DNA of 64,000 nt from Candidatus Nitricoxidivorans perseverans. Its GTDB lineage: Bacteria > Pseudomonadota > Gammaproteobacteria > Burkholderiales > Rhodocyclaceae. Positions 7,897 to 19,788 of this stretch are shown here, in pieces. The stretch is taken from the NCBI GenBank assembly GCA_030246985.1, contig CP107246.1, positions 1,242,282 through 1,306,281 on the forward strand, written 5' to 3'. The translations under genes were made by a program, and so were the position numbers. A model generated the notes under the pieces. It was not told the origin of the DNA, ran no database searches, and worked only from the letters and a program-made list of their open reading frames with translations. Position 1 is the first letter of the stretch. Every line of letters starts with the position of its first letter.

Positions 7897-9008
7897 CAGA
7901 CGGAACTACCCTCATTGAACGGCTACCCACTGACAGCCTGCATTTCGACCTGCGTAACCCGCGCTTAGCCGAGTACGGTATCGACGATGGGCTCGACGAA
8001 GATCAGGTTCTCGAAATTCTCTGGGATGCCATGGACGTGATGGAATTGGTGCAATCCATCTCGGCCTCAGGTTTCTTCGACCACGAAGCGCTCATCGTCG
8101 CGACCGAAGGCGGTAAGGATGTCGTGATCGAGGGCAACCGTCGTCTCGCGGCGGTCAAGGTATTGCGCAGCCCAGGATTGGCGGCAGAGAAGGGATGGCA
8201 GATCCCGAAGATTTCTGCGAAAGACAGGAAGCGCCTCGACCATCTGCCGGCTATCCGCCACAGCCGTGAAGAGTCATGGCGCTATCTCGGCTTCAAGCAC
8301 GTCAATGGCCCGGCCAAGTGGCGTAGCTATGCCAAGGCCATGTACATCGCCGAGGTCCATCGCAAGTATGGTGTCTCGCTGTCGGACATCGCGAACCAGA
8401 TCGGCGATCGCCACCGCACGGTGCAGCGCCTGTTTCGCGGATTGATGGTGCTTGAACAGGCCGAGCGGGCAAAAGTGTTTGACCGCGAAGACCGCTTCCA
8501 CAAGAACCTGTCGTTTTCGCACTTGTATACGGGTCTCGATTACCCCGAGATGTCTGGATTTTTGGGTGTAGCGACAAAGGAAGCTGAATCGGTTAATCCC
8601 GTACCGAAAGAGAAAGTCAAGGCACTCGGCGAATTGTGCGTTTGGCTGTATGGCAGTCGCAAGGAAAAGCGTGAGCCCGTGGTGCGCTCGCAGAATCCCG
8701 ATCTCCGCCAGCTCAATTCCGTAGTTGCCAATCGGGAAGCTGTGGAGGCCTTGCGCGCCGGTGCGCCGTTGGACAAAGCTTTCGAAATCAGTCGACCACC
8801 ACAAGCTGTGTTTGAATCCGCACTACTGGCTGCAAAACGGGAACTGACAACCGCTCGGGCTCATCTGACTACTGGGTATGACAACTCGGAAATGTTATTT
8901 CGCATAGCTGGCACTATTGCCGACATGGCCGATGACATCTACGAGGAGCTTGAGCGCAAACGAAAGGCTCCGCGAGGACGGGACAAGAAGCAGCGTGTGG
9001 CGGAGTAA
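7893..9008 (+). CDS. ParB/Srx-fold N-terminal domain protein with HTH
   Basis: 371 residues. The N-terminal half has the ParB/sulfiredoxin fold layout: LVQSISASGFFDHEALIV (box I-like, about 51-69), then VIEGNRRLAAVKVL (about 77-91), where GNRR replaces the GERR motif of chromosomal ParB that binds CTP. A helix-turn-helix follows (GVSLSDIANQIGDRHRTVQ, about 158-176). The C-terminal half is helical with a basic end. No parA-type ATPase is nearby, so plasmid partition is unlikely. Placed between a methyltransferase and a nuclease, it probably recognises or slides on DNA for them (inference). ParB/Srx domains adjacent or fused to DNA methylases are known from phages and mobile elements. Confidence 0.8.
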   Translation: MTDGTTLIERLPTDSLHFDLRNPRLAEYGIDDGLDEDQVLEILWDAMDVMELVQSISASGFFDHEALIVATEGGKDVVIEGNRRLAAVKVLRSPGLAAEKGWQIPKISAKDRKRLDHLPAIRHSREESWRYLGFKHVNGPAKWRSYAKAMYIAEVHRKYGVSLSDIANQIGDRHRTVQRLFRGLMVLEQAERAKVFDREDRFHKNLSFSHLYTGLDYPEMSGFLGVATKEAESVNPVPKEKVKALGELCVWLYGSRKEKREPVVRSQNPDLRQLNSVVANREAVEALRAGAPLDKAFEISRPPQAVFESALLAAKRELTTARAHLTTGYDNSEMLFRIAGTIADMADDIYEELERKRKAPRGRDKKQRVAE

Positions 9009-9014
9009 GCGGGG

Positions 9015-9944
9015 GTGTTCAAGCTCCCCTCCAAGCCCTCGCCGCGGGCCGAGATTCACGAACTGGCGGATTTTGCCGAGTTATTGGCCTGGGCCAATAA
9101 AAAGGTTTCGGCGCGTGAAATCGTGGCCTTTCTCGGGCGCCAAGGTGAGAGTGAGCCGAATGTCGGCTGCGACGATGTCGATGACGACAACGCCGCTGAT
9201 CTCGAAGACGTAATGAACGAGATCGAGCGTCGCCAAGCGGCGTGTCGTGGTCGATACCCCTATGCACTCGATCCCACCGGCAATGTCTTGCGCTATACGC
9301 CGACGGCGGATGAATGGCAGGGGCAGTTGTACGGCTATCTGTTGCTGAGTACGCGCCTGAACATGAAGAATGACCGGACGCACGCGGGCATCGATGGCGC
9401 CCATCTGCTGGAGGCCATTTCAGCGGCAGCGCTGCACCAGTATCTAGGGCAGGGGCGGGCGCGGGTCGAGATTTTCGGTACGGCTGCTGGAAGTAGCGAT
9501 TTTCCTGGAAAGGTGAATTCGATGTGCGCCGCCGTGGGTGAGGGTAATGGATATCGGCAGCTTGATTTCGGCCCGGTTACTGCCAATGACGACAAGTTGG
9601 ATGTCGTCGCTTGGGTGCCGTTTGCCGACCGGTCGGCGAGTCAAATCATCGTCTTCGCGCAATGCAAAACCGGTACCGCCTGGAGTGAGCAGCTGTGTCA
9701 ACTTCAACCCAGCGCATTCGTCAAGAAGTGGCTTGATCGACAGTTTCTCCATGATCCATTGCGGGCATTCTGCGTCTCCGAAGCAGCCAATCGCGCACGC
9801 TGGGGTGGGTACGCAGCAGAAGGGGGGCTGCTGTTTGATCGTTGCCGTCTGGTGGACTGCTGCGATGCGATTGATACTAAGCTATTCGCACAGATTGAAA
9901 AATGGAATCGCGCCGCATTCAAGGTGGCTCAAAAAGATTTATAG
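9015..9944 (+). CDS. PD-(D/E)XK restriction endonuclease-like protein
   Basis: 309 residues, GTG start at 9015 with GGAG about 10 nt upstream, 6 bp after the ParB-like gene. A variable N-terminal region (1-75) with an acidic run (CDDVDDDNAADLED) is followed by a helical segment and then the nuclease core: D196 in KLDVVAW and Q216-C-K218 in VFAQCKTG. This is the D...QxK form of the PD-(D/E)XK active site also found in Mrr-type enzymes. The acidic residue on the preceding helix is probably in HLLEAISAAAL. The likely role is DNA cleavage controlled by methylation status. The final gene of the cassette; codon use is less GC-biased than in the flanking housekeeping genes. Confidence 0.75.
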   Translation: MFKLPSKPSPRAEIHELADFAELLAWANKKVSAREIVAFLGRQGESEPNVGCDDVDDDNAADLEDVMNEIERRQAACRGRYPYALDPTGNVLRYTPTADEWQGQLYGYLLLSTRLNMKNDRTHAGIDGAHLLEAISAAALHQYLGQGRARVEIFGTAAGSSDFPGKVNSMCAAVGEGNGYRQLDFGPVTANDDKLDVVAWVPFADRSASQIIVFAQCKTGTAWSEQLCQLQPSAFVKKWLDRQFLHDPLRAFCVSEAANRARWGGYAAEGGLLFDRCRLVDCCDAIDTKLFAQIEKWNRAAFKVAQKDL

Positions 9945-10117
9945 CGTCCTACGGATGACGAGCTATCGGAGTGACTGCTGCACTCAAAGACCTGCCGCTG
10001 GATTGTCGAGCCGGCGAATGACGGCTTCGGCCGAACAGCAGAACTCGCGAATCGCGAGTTCCCTCAGCAAGTAAGTACCCCCGCCCGCCTGGACATGCCC
10101 CGGCATGAGGCCCGCGC
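9945..10117. other. intergenic boundary of the defence island
   Basis: 173 bp between the nuclease stop and the convergent pepP stop. I see no gene. It holds the perfect palindrome described separately and a second GC-rich dyad (GCCGGCGAATGACGGC, imperfect, about 10012-10027). The strong symmetry suggests a transcription end or repeat element rather than coding sequence. Confidence 0.5.
10042..10060. repeat. 19-bp perfect palindrome
   Basis: AACTCGCGA-A-TCGCGAGTT: 9-bp perfect arms around a single base. There is no T-tract. It sits between convergent genes at the right edge of the methyltransferase/nuclease island. Candidates are an element boundary, a dispersed palindromic repeat or a protein-binding site; no assignment is possible from one copy. 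Confidence 0.6.
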
Positions 10118-13088
<2,971 letters not shown>

Positions 13089-13125
13089 TTGCCTGCCTGC
13101 GCGCCGGGCGGCCCGTTCGGAATGA

Positions 13126-13143
13126 TAGAATCTCGAAATTCTA
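13126..13143. promoter_or_regulatory. imperfect palindrome in the amgK/lptD divergent region
   Basis: TAGAAT-C-TCGA-A-ATTCTA, symmetrical except for one base pair. It contains a TAGAAT hexamer on each strand and lies in the 115-bp gap between divergent amgK and lptD. It could serve as back-to-back -10 elements or as an operator; the symmetry alone does not say which. Confidence 0.4.
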
Positions 13144-13203
13144 ACATCGGCCTGCGGCGCTTCCCCGGACCCTTCCGGGAGGGCGCTCCTACAACACATC
13201 GGC

Positions 13204-15765
13204 ATGTCGTATCGATTGGGCGGACATTTCGGCTGGTTTCTCGTCTTCGGTATCGCCGGCCTTGCCGGCGCGGCCGAGAACCTGCCACCGCTTTCCGTCG
13301 ATCCGGCGCTGCTGGGCTTGGCGCCGTCGCCCGTGAAGCGCATGGCGCCGCCGACCGCCCCGGGCCCCGCCCCCGCGCCGCTTCCCGCCGTCGTTTCGCC
13401 CACTCCGCCGCCGGTTCCCCCGGTTTCCGTCGTCGCCGCGCCGGTTCCAGAACAACCCGCCCGGCAGCCGCAACTGGCCGATCCGCCCGTTGTCGCCGAG
13501 CAACCCGCCCTGCCGCCGACATATTCCGCCCACGTGGCGGCAGGTGAATTATCGGAACCGGAACTCAAGGCAACCCGGGGCATGACGCCGCTCTCGAAGG
13601 TCGACGGCCAGTCGCGGCCTTCCTTCCTCAGCGCCGATTACATCTGGGGCAAGAGCGATGTCGAAACGGTCGCCGAGGGAAACGCCGAGATACGGCGCAT
13701 CGGCACGACGATCGAGTCGGACCGCCTGTCCTATCGGCATGCCGACGACGAGGTCGAGGCCGTCGGCCACGTGCGCCTGACCAGCGAGGAGGATGTCATC
13801 ACGGGCCCGCGCATGCGCATGCGCCTCGAGGATAGCGTCGGCTTCTTCGAGAAACCGGAATATGTCCTGAAACGGCTGCCCGTTGGCGCCTCGATCGGTG
13901 CGTCGGCGCCTTCATCCACGCCGCCGCGCGAGCCGGTCATCGGCTCCGGCGCGGCCGAGCGCATCGACTTCGAGGGCGAGGGGCTTTTCCGCATGACCTC
14001 GGCGACCTACAGTACTTGCGCGCCGACGAACCGCGACTGGTACGCGGAAGTCGACGAGATGTGGCTCGATTACAACCGGGAGGTGGGCGAGGCAAAGCAG
14101 GCCACGGTCTACTTCAAGGGCGTGCCGCTGCTCCATTCGCCGTGGCTCTCATTTTCCCTCAATAACCAGCGCAAGAGCGGCCTGCTGACGCCCACCTACG
14201 GTTCCACCACTCAGAGCGGCCTCGATATCACCGTGCCCTGGTACTGGAACATCGCACCGAACATGGACGCGACGATCACGCCACGCATCATGTCGAAGCG
14301 CGGCATTCAACTGAACAACGAATTCCGCTACCTCGACCACAACTACAGCGGCCAAGCGCGCTACGAGATCCTGCCGGAGGACCGCGTCACCCGTACGCGC
14401 CGCAGCGCCTATTCGCTGGTGCACAGCCAGAACTTCGGTCGGGGGTTTTCCGGCGGCCTGAATATCAACGGCGCTTCCGACGATGCCTACTTCAGCGACC
14501 TATCGACGCGCCTGTCGGTGGTGACCCAGACCAACCTGCTGCGCCAGGGCTCGCTGTCCTACGGCGGCGGCTGGTGGAACGCCTCGCTCATGGCGCAGCG
14601 CTACCAGACATTGCAGGACCCGGCGGCGCCAACCGCCGTTCCCTACTATCGGCTGCCCCAACTGACGGTGTCGGCGGCGCGCGCCGACCTGCCCTTCGGC
14701 GCGGCCTTCGGCTTCTCCGGCGAGTACGTGAACTTCGACCATCCGACCAACCTGCTCGGCAAGCGCACCGTCCTTTACCCGCAGGTGTCGCTGCCCATGC
14801 AGGCATCGGCCTTTTCCATCACGCCCAAGATCGGCCTGCACATGACGCGCTACGCCCTGGAGCGCCAGGCGGCCGGCACGCCGGCGCAGATCACGCGCAA
14901 TGTGCCGATCTTCAGCATCGACTCCGGCGTCGCCTTCGAACGCGACACCGAATGGTTCGGCCAGCAGTCCCTCATCCAGACCCTCGAGCCCCGGCTGTAC
15001 TACCTCTACGTGCCGGTGCGCGAGCAGAGCCAGATCCCGGTTTTCGATTCCGGCCGCACGGACTTCAACTTCGCCCAGATCTTCGCCGAGAACCGCTACG
15101 GCGGCAGCGACCGCATCGGCGACGCCAACCAGGCCACGCTGATGGTGACGTCCCGCCTGCTCGATCCCGCCAGCGGCATCGAGCTCCTGCGCGGCGCCGT
15201 CGGCCAGCGTTTCTACTTCACCACCGAACATGTGATCCTGCCCGGCGAGACGGCGCGCAGCGACCGCAAGACCGACCTGCTGGCCTCGCTGTCCGGCCGG
15301 GTGCTGCCGAAGACCTACATCGACGCCGGCTGGCAGTACAACCCCAACAAGTCATGGACCGAGCGGCTCAACTTCGGCGGCCGCTACCAGCCGGAAACCG
15401 GCAGGGTGCTCAACGCCGGCTATCGTTACACGCGCGACCAGCTCGGCCAGATCGACGTCTCGGGCCAGTGGCCGCTGTTCGGCGGCTGGCACGGCGTCGG
15501 CCGCTATAATTATTCGACGAAGGAGCGCCGCGTCGTCGAGACGGTCGGCGGCCTCGAATACGACGGCGGCTGCTGGGCGGCGCGCTTCGTCGTACAGCGC
15601 ATCGCCACCCAGGCCAACAAGTCGACGACGGCCCTCTTCTTCCAGCTCGAGCTGAACGGCTTCTCGCGCATCGGTTCCAATCCGCTCGACCTTCTCAAGC
15701 GCAACATCCCAGGCTATGGGATCATCAACCAACCGACGGCCGACCCGATCTTCGGCGCCAACTGA
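13204..15765 (+). CDS. lptD: LPS-assembly outer membrane protein LptD
   Basis: 853 residues; inserts lipopolysaccharide into the outer leaflet with LptE. A signal peptide ends near AGLAGAAEN, then comes a Pro/Ala/Val-rich low-complexity stretch (about residues 45-105) that makes it longer than E. coli LptD (784). The OstA jellyroll domain (FLSADYIWGKSDVETVAEG onward) and a large C-terminal beta-barrel follow. I see only two cysteines in the mature part, C272 (TYSTCAPT) and C790 (GGCWAARF), against four in E. coli; they probably form the single inter-domain disulfide. It heads lptD-surA-pdxA-rsmA. Confidence 0.96.
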   Translation: MSYRLGGHFGWFLVFGIAGLAGAAENLPPLSVDPALLGLAPSPVKRMAPPTAPGPAPAPLPAVVSPTPPPVPPVSVVAAPVPEQPARQPQLADPPVVAEQPALPPTYSAHVAAGELSEPELKATRGMTPLSKVDGQSRPSFLSADYIWGKSDVETVAEGNAEIRRIGTTIESDRLSYRHADDEVEAVGHVRLTSEEDVITGPRMRMRLEDSVGFFEKPEYVLKRLPVGASIGASAPSSTPPREPVIGSGAAERIDFEGEGLFRMTSATYSTCAPTNRDWYAEVDEMWLDYNREVGEAKQATVYFKGVPLLHSPWLSFSLNNQRKSGLLTPTYGSTTQSGLDITVPWYWNIAPNMDATITPRIMSKRGIQLNNEFRYLDHNYSGQARYEILPEDRVTRTRRSAYSLVHSQNFGRGFSGGLNINGASDDAYFSDLSTRLSVVTQTNLLRQGSLSYGGGWWNASLMAQRYQTLQDPAAPTAVPYYRLPQLTVSAARADLPFGAAFGFSGEYVNFDHPTNLLGKRTVLYPQVSLPMQASAFSITPKIGLHMTRYALERQAAGTPAQITRNVPIFSIDSGVAFERDTEWFGQQSLIQTLEPRLYYLYVPVREQSQIPVFDSGRTDFNFAQIFAENRYGGSDRIGDANQATLMVTSRLLDPASGIELLRGAVGQRFYFTTEHVILPGETARSDRKTDLLASLSGRVLPKTYIDAGWQYNPNKSWTERLNFGGRYQPETGRVLNAGYRYTRDQLGQIDVSGQWPLFGGWHGVGRYNYSTKERRVVETVGGLEYDGGCWAARFVVQRIATQANKSTTALFFQLELNGFSRIGSNPLDLLKRNIPGYGIINQPTADPIFGAN

Positions 15766-15772
15766 TCCAGCC

Positions 15773-17080
15773 ATGCGATTCATGAAAACCCTTCCGTCCC
15801 TGCTGCTCGCCGTCGCGGCGCTGTTGCCGCCGGCCGTCGCCGCACAGCGGTCCCAGCCCATCGAGGCGGACCGCATCATTGCCGTCGTCAACAGCGAGGC
15901 CATCACCCTTTTCGAGTTGCGCGCCCGCATGGCCATGGTCGAGCGCCAGTTGCGCAGCCGGAACGTCCAGCTGCCGCCGCGCGACGTGCTCGAACCGCAG
16001 CTGCTCGAACGCATGATCATCGACCGCCTGCAATTGCAGTTCGCGAAGGAAACGGGCATGCAGGTTTCCGACGGCGAACTCGACGCCGCACTGCGCCGCA
16101 TCGCCGAGGGCAACCGCTTTTCCATTCAGGATTTCCGGGCGGCCCTGGCGCGTGACGGCATCGCCTGGGACAAATTCCGCGAGGAAATCCGCGAGGAGAT
16201 GCTCGTCTCGCGCCTGCGCGACCGCGAGGTGGAGAGCCGCATCGTCGTTTCCGAGGGCGAGATCGACAACTACCTGGCGAACCCCGGCAAGGCGGACGGC
16301 GGCGAGACGGCGCAACTGGCCCACATCGTCGTGCGGGTGCCCGAACAGGCCGACGCGGCCCAGCTCGCCCGTTTCCGCGCGCGCGCCGAACAGGCTTGGC
16401 AGCAGGTCCGGGGCGGTGACGATTTCGGCCGTGTCGCGGCCAGCTTCTCCGATGTTCCGGACGGATTGTCCGGCGGAATGATGGACATGCGCCCCATCGA
16501 CCGGTTGCCCGGCCTCTACGCGGAAGCCGTGCAGAAGATGAAGCCGGGCGAGATCAGCGAGATCCTGCGCAGCCCGGCCGGCTTCCACATCATCAAGCTG
16601 GTCGAGCGGCGCGGCGGCGCGACGCCGACGCAGGCGCTGAGGCAAACCCACGCCCGGCACATCCTCGTCAAGGTCAACGAGCTTGTCTCGGACGCCGAGG
16701 CGAGGCACAAGCTGACTGGTCTGAAGGAGCGCCTCGACAACGGCGCGGATTTCGCCGAGCTGGCGCGCCTGCACTCCAACGACCTTTCGGCCGCCAGGGG
16801 CGGCGACCTGGGCTGGCTCTACCAGGGCGACACGGTGCCCGATTTCGAGCGGGCCATGGACGCGCTGAAACTCAATGAAGTCGGCCAGCCGGTGCGTTCG
16901 CCGTTCGGCTGGCATCTGATCCAGGTGCTCGAACGCCGCACGGAGGACGCATCCCAGGAACGCCGGCGCCTGATCGCGCGCCAGGCGCTGCGCGAGCGCA
17001 AGTCCGACGAGGCCTACCAGGACTGGCTGCGCCAGTTGCGCGACCGCGCCTACGTCGAATACCGCCTCGAGGAGAAATGA
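15773..17080 (+). CDS. surA: periplasmic chaperone / peptidyl-prolyl isomerase SurA
   Basis: 435 residues from the ATG at 15773, 7 bp after lptD. The signal peptide is [20 protein letters not shown] with cleavage after AVAAQ. The N-terminal SurA chaperone region begins [16 protein letters not shown]. Two parvulin domains follow: the first around [12 protein letters not shown] to [11 protein letters not shown], the second starting [12 protein letters not shown]-like ([11 protein letters not shown]) and ending [12 protein letters not shown]. SurA folds outer-membrane barrels such as LptD, encoded immediately upstream. The stop overlaps pdxA (ATGA). Confidence 0.96.
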   Translation: MRFMKTLPSLLLAVAALLPPAVAAQRSQPIEADRIIAVVNSEAITLFELRARMAMVERQLRSRNVQLPPRDVLEPQLLERMIIDRLQLQFAKETGMQVSDGELDAALRRIAEGNRFSIQDFRAALARDGIAWDKFREEIREEMLVSRLRDREVESRIVVSEGEIDNYLANPGKADGGETAQLAHIVVRVPEQADAAQLARFRARAEQAWQQVRGGDDFGRVAASFSDVPDGLSGGMMDMRPIDRLPGLYAEAVQKMKPGEISEILRSPAGFHIIKLVERRGGATPTQALRQTHARHILVKVNELVSDAEARHKLTGLKERLDNGADFAELARLHSNDLSAARGGDLGWLYQGDTVPDFERAMDALKLNEVGQPVRSPFGWHLIQVLERRTEDASQERRRLIARQALRERKSDEAYQDWLRQLRDRAYVEYRLEEK

Positions 17081-18018
17081 CGGTTATCGCCGTCACCTCC
17101 GGCGAACCCGCCGGCATCGGGCCGGACATCTGCCTCGCACTGGCCGGCGCCGACCTGCCGGTGCGCGTGGCCGTGCTGGGCGATCGCGACCTGCTGGCGG
17201 CGCGGGCGCGGCGGATTGGCGCAGGCATCGACGGCCTCGATATCCGGCATGTCCCGCTCCGTGCGCCCTGCGTCGCCGGCCGGCTCGATGCCGCCAACGC
17301 CCCCTATGTGCTGGAGCTGCTCGACCGCGCGCTGGTCGGCTGTCGGTCGGGCGAATTCGCGGCGATGGTCACGGCGCCGGTCCACAAGGGCGTCATCAAC
17401 GACGCCGGCATCCCGTTCACCGGCCACACCGAATACCTCGCGGAGAAGACCGGCACGCGACGCGTCGTGATGATGCTGGCCGCCACGGGAGAAAACGAGG
17501 GGCTGCGCGTGGCGCTGGCGACCACGCACCTGCCTCTCAAGGACGTGCCCGCCGCGATCACGCGAGAGGAACTGACGGCGACGATCCGCATCCTGCACGG
17601 CGATCTCGTCTCGAAGTTCGGCATCGGCCGGCCGCACATCCTCGTCGCCGGCCTCAACCCGCACGCCGGCGAGGGCGGCCACATGGGCCGCGAGGAGATC
17701 GACGTCATCGCGCCGGTGCTGGAAAATCTGCGCGTCGAAGGCATGGATCTCGTCGGCCCCCTGCCCGCCGACACGCTGTTCACGAAGCATGTGCTGGCCG
17801 GCTCGCACGCCCAGCTCGCGATGTATCACGACCAGGGACTGGCGGTGCTCAAGTACGCCGCCTTCGAGGACGGCATCAACATCACGCTGGGCCTGCCCGT
17901 GCTCCGCATCTCGGTCGATCACGGCACGGCGTGCGACCTCGCCGGCACGGGACGCGCCAGCCCGGCCAGCCTCTTCGCCGCCGTGAAGCTGGCCGCCGAG
18001 ATCGTCGCGCGACAATGA
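17077..18018 (+). CDS. pdxA: 4-hydroxythreonine-4-phosphate dehydrogenase
   Basis: 313 residues. NAD-dependent oxidation of 4-phosphohydroxy-threonine in the DXP-dependent pyridoxal phosphate pathway. Starts with [16 protein letters not shown]. It contains the conserved [35 protein letters not shown] and [10 protein letters not shown] segments that carry the zinc and substrate ligands. Coupled at both ends by ATGA overlaps, to surA before and rsmA after. Confidence 0.97.
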   Translation: MTVIAVTSGEPAGIGPDICLALAGADLPVRVAVLGDRDLLAARARRIGAGIDGLDIRHVPLRAPCVAGRLDAANAPYVLELLDRALVGCRSGEFAAMVTAPVHKGVINDAGIPFTGHTEYLAEKTGTRRVVMMLAATGENEGLRVALATTHLPLKDVPAAITREELTATIRILHGDLVSKFGIGRPHILVAGLNPHAGEGGHMGREEIDVIAPVLENLRVEGMDLVGPLPADTLFTKHVLAGSHAQLAMYHDQGLAVLKYAAFEDGINITLGLPVLRISVDHGTACDLAGTGRASPASLFAAVKLAAEIVARQ

Positions 18019-18800
18019 AACACACGCCTCGCAAGAGGTTTGGGCAGAACTTTCTCATTGCGACCGGCGTCATCCGCGACATCGTCGAAGCCATCGCGCC
18101 ACGGCCCGATGACCGCATGGTGGAGATCGGCCCGGGGATGGGGGCGCTGACGGAGCCGCTGCTCGAAAAACTGGACCACCTGCACGTCGTCGAGATCGAC
18201 CGGGACCTGATCGCGCAGCTGCGCGAGCGGTTTGCGCCTGACCGATTGACGATCCACGAGGGCGACGCGCTGGAATTCGATTTCGGCAGCCTGGGGCCGG
18301 GACTGCGCGTGGTCGGCAACCTGCCCTACAACATCTCGACGCCGCTCTTGTTCCACCTCGCAGGCTTCGCGGCTTCCGTGTGCGACATGCACTTCATGCT
18401 GCAGAAGGAAGTGGTGGATCGCATGGTGGCCCCGCCCGGCGGCGGCGAGTATGGACGGCTGTCCGTGATGCTGCAATACCGCTTCGGGATGGAACGGCTG
18501 TTCCTCGTACCACCCGACGCCTTCGATCCGGCGCCGAAGGTGGAATCGGCCATCGTGCGCCTCCTGCCCAGGCCGGCGGAAACGCGGACCGTCCGGGACG
18601 AGACATTATTCGGCCGCATCGTCACGGCGGCCTTCGGCCAGCGCCGCAAGATGCTGCGGAACACCCTGCGGGACTGGTTTTCCGAAGCGCAGCTACAGGG
18701 CCTCGGCATCGCGCCGACGGCGCGCGCCGAGGAACTTGCGGTCGAGGATTACGTGCGCCTCGCCAATGCTCTCACTCCTTCTTCATCGGGCAGGTGCTGA
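18015..18800 (+). CDS. rsmA: 16S rRNA (A1518/A1519-N6,N6)-dimethyltransferase
   Basis: 261 residues from the ATG at 18015 ([13 protein letters not shown]), chosen because it overlaps the pdxA stop (ATGA). Dimethylates two adenines in helix 45 of 16S rRNA late in 30S assembly. SAM-binding [15 protein letters not shown], the acidic EIDRDL, and the NLPYNIS catalytic motif are intact. Its 3' end overlaps the convergent DUF2892 gene by 29 bp. Confidence 0.97.
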   Translation: MKHTPRKRFGQNFLIATGVIRDIVEAIAPRPDDRMVEIGPGMGALTEPLLEKLDHLHVVEIDRDLIAQLRERFAPDRLTIHEGDALEFDFGSLGPGLRVVGNLPYNISTPLLFHLAGFAASVCDMHFMLQKEVVDRMVAPPGGGEYGRLSVMLQYRFGMERLFLVPPDAFDPAPKVESAIVRLLPRPAETRTVRDETLFGRIVTAAFGQRRKMLRNTLRDWFSEAQLQGLGIAPTARAEELAVEDYVRLANALTPSSSGRC

Positions 18801-18963
18801 TGCCCAGAAGAGGGTAGATCGCGCAGAAGCCGACAGCTCCCGTGACGAGGGGCACGATGCCGATCCAGGCCCAGACCGGGCCATCCATCAATGTCCAGAC
18901 CACCAGGGCCAGACCAACGACAATGCGCAGGATGCGATCGATACCGCCGACGTTCATTTTCAT
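18772..18963 (-). CDS. DUF2892 small inner-membrane protein
   Basis: 63 residues with two predicted membrane segments ([16 protein letters not shown] and [22 protein letters not shown]) and the GxxxFCxxYxLLGISTC motif of the DUF2892/YgaP-type membrane domain. In some proteins this domain is fused to a rhodanese; here it stands alone. The function is not established. The start has an excellent Shine-Dalgarno (AAGGAGGGT) 5 nt upstream. It ends inside the convergent rsmA gene. Confidence 0.85.
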   Translation of the reverse strand: MKMNVGGIDRILRIVVGLALVVWTLMDGPVWAWIGIVPLVTGAVGFCAIYPLLGISTCPMKKE

Positions 18964-18993
18964 GATGACCCTCCTTCGAAATTAAAGGGGCTC

Positions 18994-19764
18994 TCATACT
19001 ATCAGTTCCGCGATCACCGGCGCGTGGTCGGAGGGACGTTCCAGCTTGCGCGGCTCCCGGTCGACCGAACAGGCGGCGCAACCCAGGGCCGGGGACAGCA
19101 GGATGTGGTCGAGGCGCAGCCCCATGTTCCCGCGAAAGCCCATCATGCGATAGTCCCACCAGGTGAAGCTCATCGAAGGCTGGTCGAAGAGGCGGAAGGC
19201 ATCCGAAAGGCCCAGGCCCAGCAGCGCGCGGAAGGCGTCGCGTTCCGGCTCGGAGCAGAGAATCTGGCCGCGCCAGGCGACGGGATCGTACACGTCGCGG
19301 TCTTCCGGCGCGATATTGAAATCGCCGAGCAGCGCCAGCCGCGGGTGCCGGGCCAGTTCCTCGCGCAGCCAGGCGGTCAGCGCCTTGAGCCATTTCAGCT
19401 TGTATTCGTACTTGTCCGAGCCGACGGCCTGCCCGTTGGGGAAATAGGCGCAGACGATGCGCACTCCACCGACGGTGGCGGCGATAAGCCGCGCCTGGGG
19501 ATCGTCGAATTCCGGAATGCCCCGCACGACATCGGCGGCTTCGGCGCGCGACAGGATGGCGACGCCGTTGTAGGTCTTCTGGCCGCAATGGACGGCCCGG
19601 TAGCCGGCGGCCTCGATCTCGGCGAAGGGGAAGACGCCGTCCTCCAGTTTCGTTTCCTGAAGACAGAGCGCGTCGGGCTGATGGGCGGCGAGCCAGTCCA
19701 GCACCTGGGGCAGGCGCACCTTGAGGGAATTGACGTTCCAAGTAGCGAGACGGACCTGCGGCAC
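18994..19764 (-). CDS. xthA: exodeoxyribonuclease III
   Basis: 256 residues, GTG start at 19764 preceded by GGAGG. AP endonuclease and 3'-5' exonuclease of base excision repair. Endonuclease/exonuclease/phosphatase fold: [16 protein letters not shown] at the N-terminus, LQETKLED with the metal-binding glutamate, [11 protein letters not shown], and [10 protein letters not shown] at the C-terminus with the catalytic histidine. Runs in the prlC-xthA direction with 24 bp between genes. Confidence 0.96.
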   Translation of the reverse strand: MPQVRLATWNVNSLKVRLPQVLDWLAAHQPDALCLQETKLEDGVFPFAEIEAAGYRAVHCGQKTYNGVAILSRAEAADVVRGIPEFDDPQARLIAATVGGVRIVCAYFPNGQAVGSDKYEYKLKWLKALTAWLREELARHPRLALLGDFNIAPEDRDVYDPVAWRGQILCSEPERDAFRALLGLGLSDAFRLFDQPSMSFTWWDYRMMGFRGNMGLRLDHILLSPALGCAACSVDREPRKLERPSDHAPVIAELIV

Positions 19765-19788
19765 GGAGAATTTTCCTCCGGATCGGAA

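Noticed and set aside
7893-9008. Chromosome or plasmid partition locus (parB)
   Set aside because: No parA, no visible parS arrays, altered GERR motif, and it lies between a methylase and a nuclease gene.
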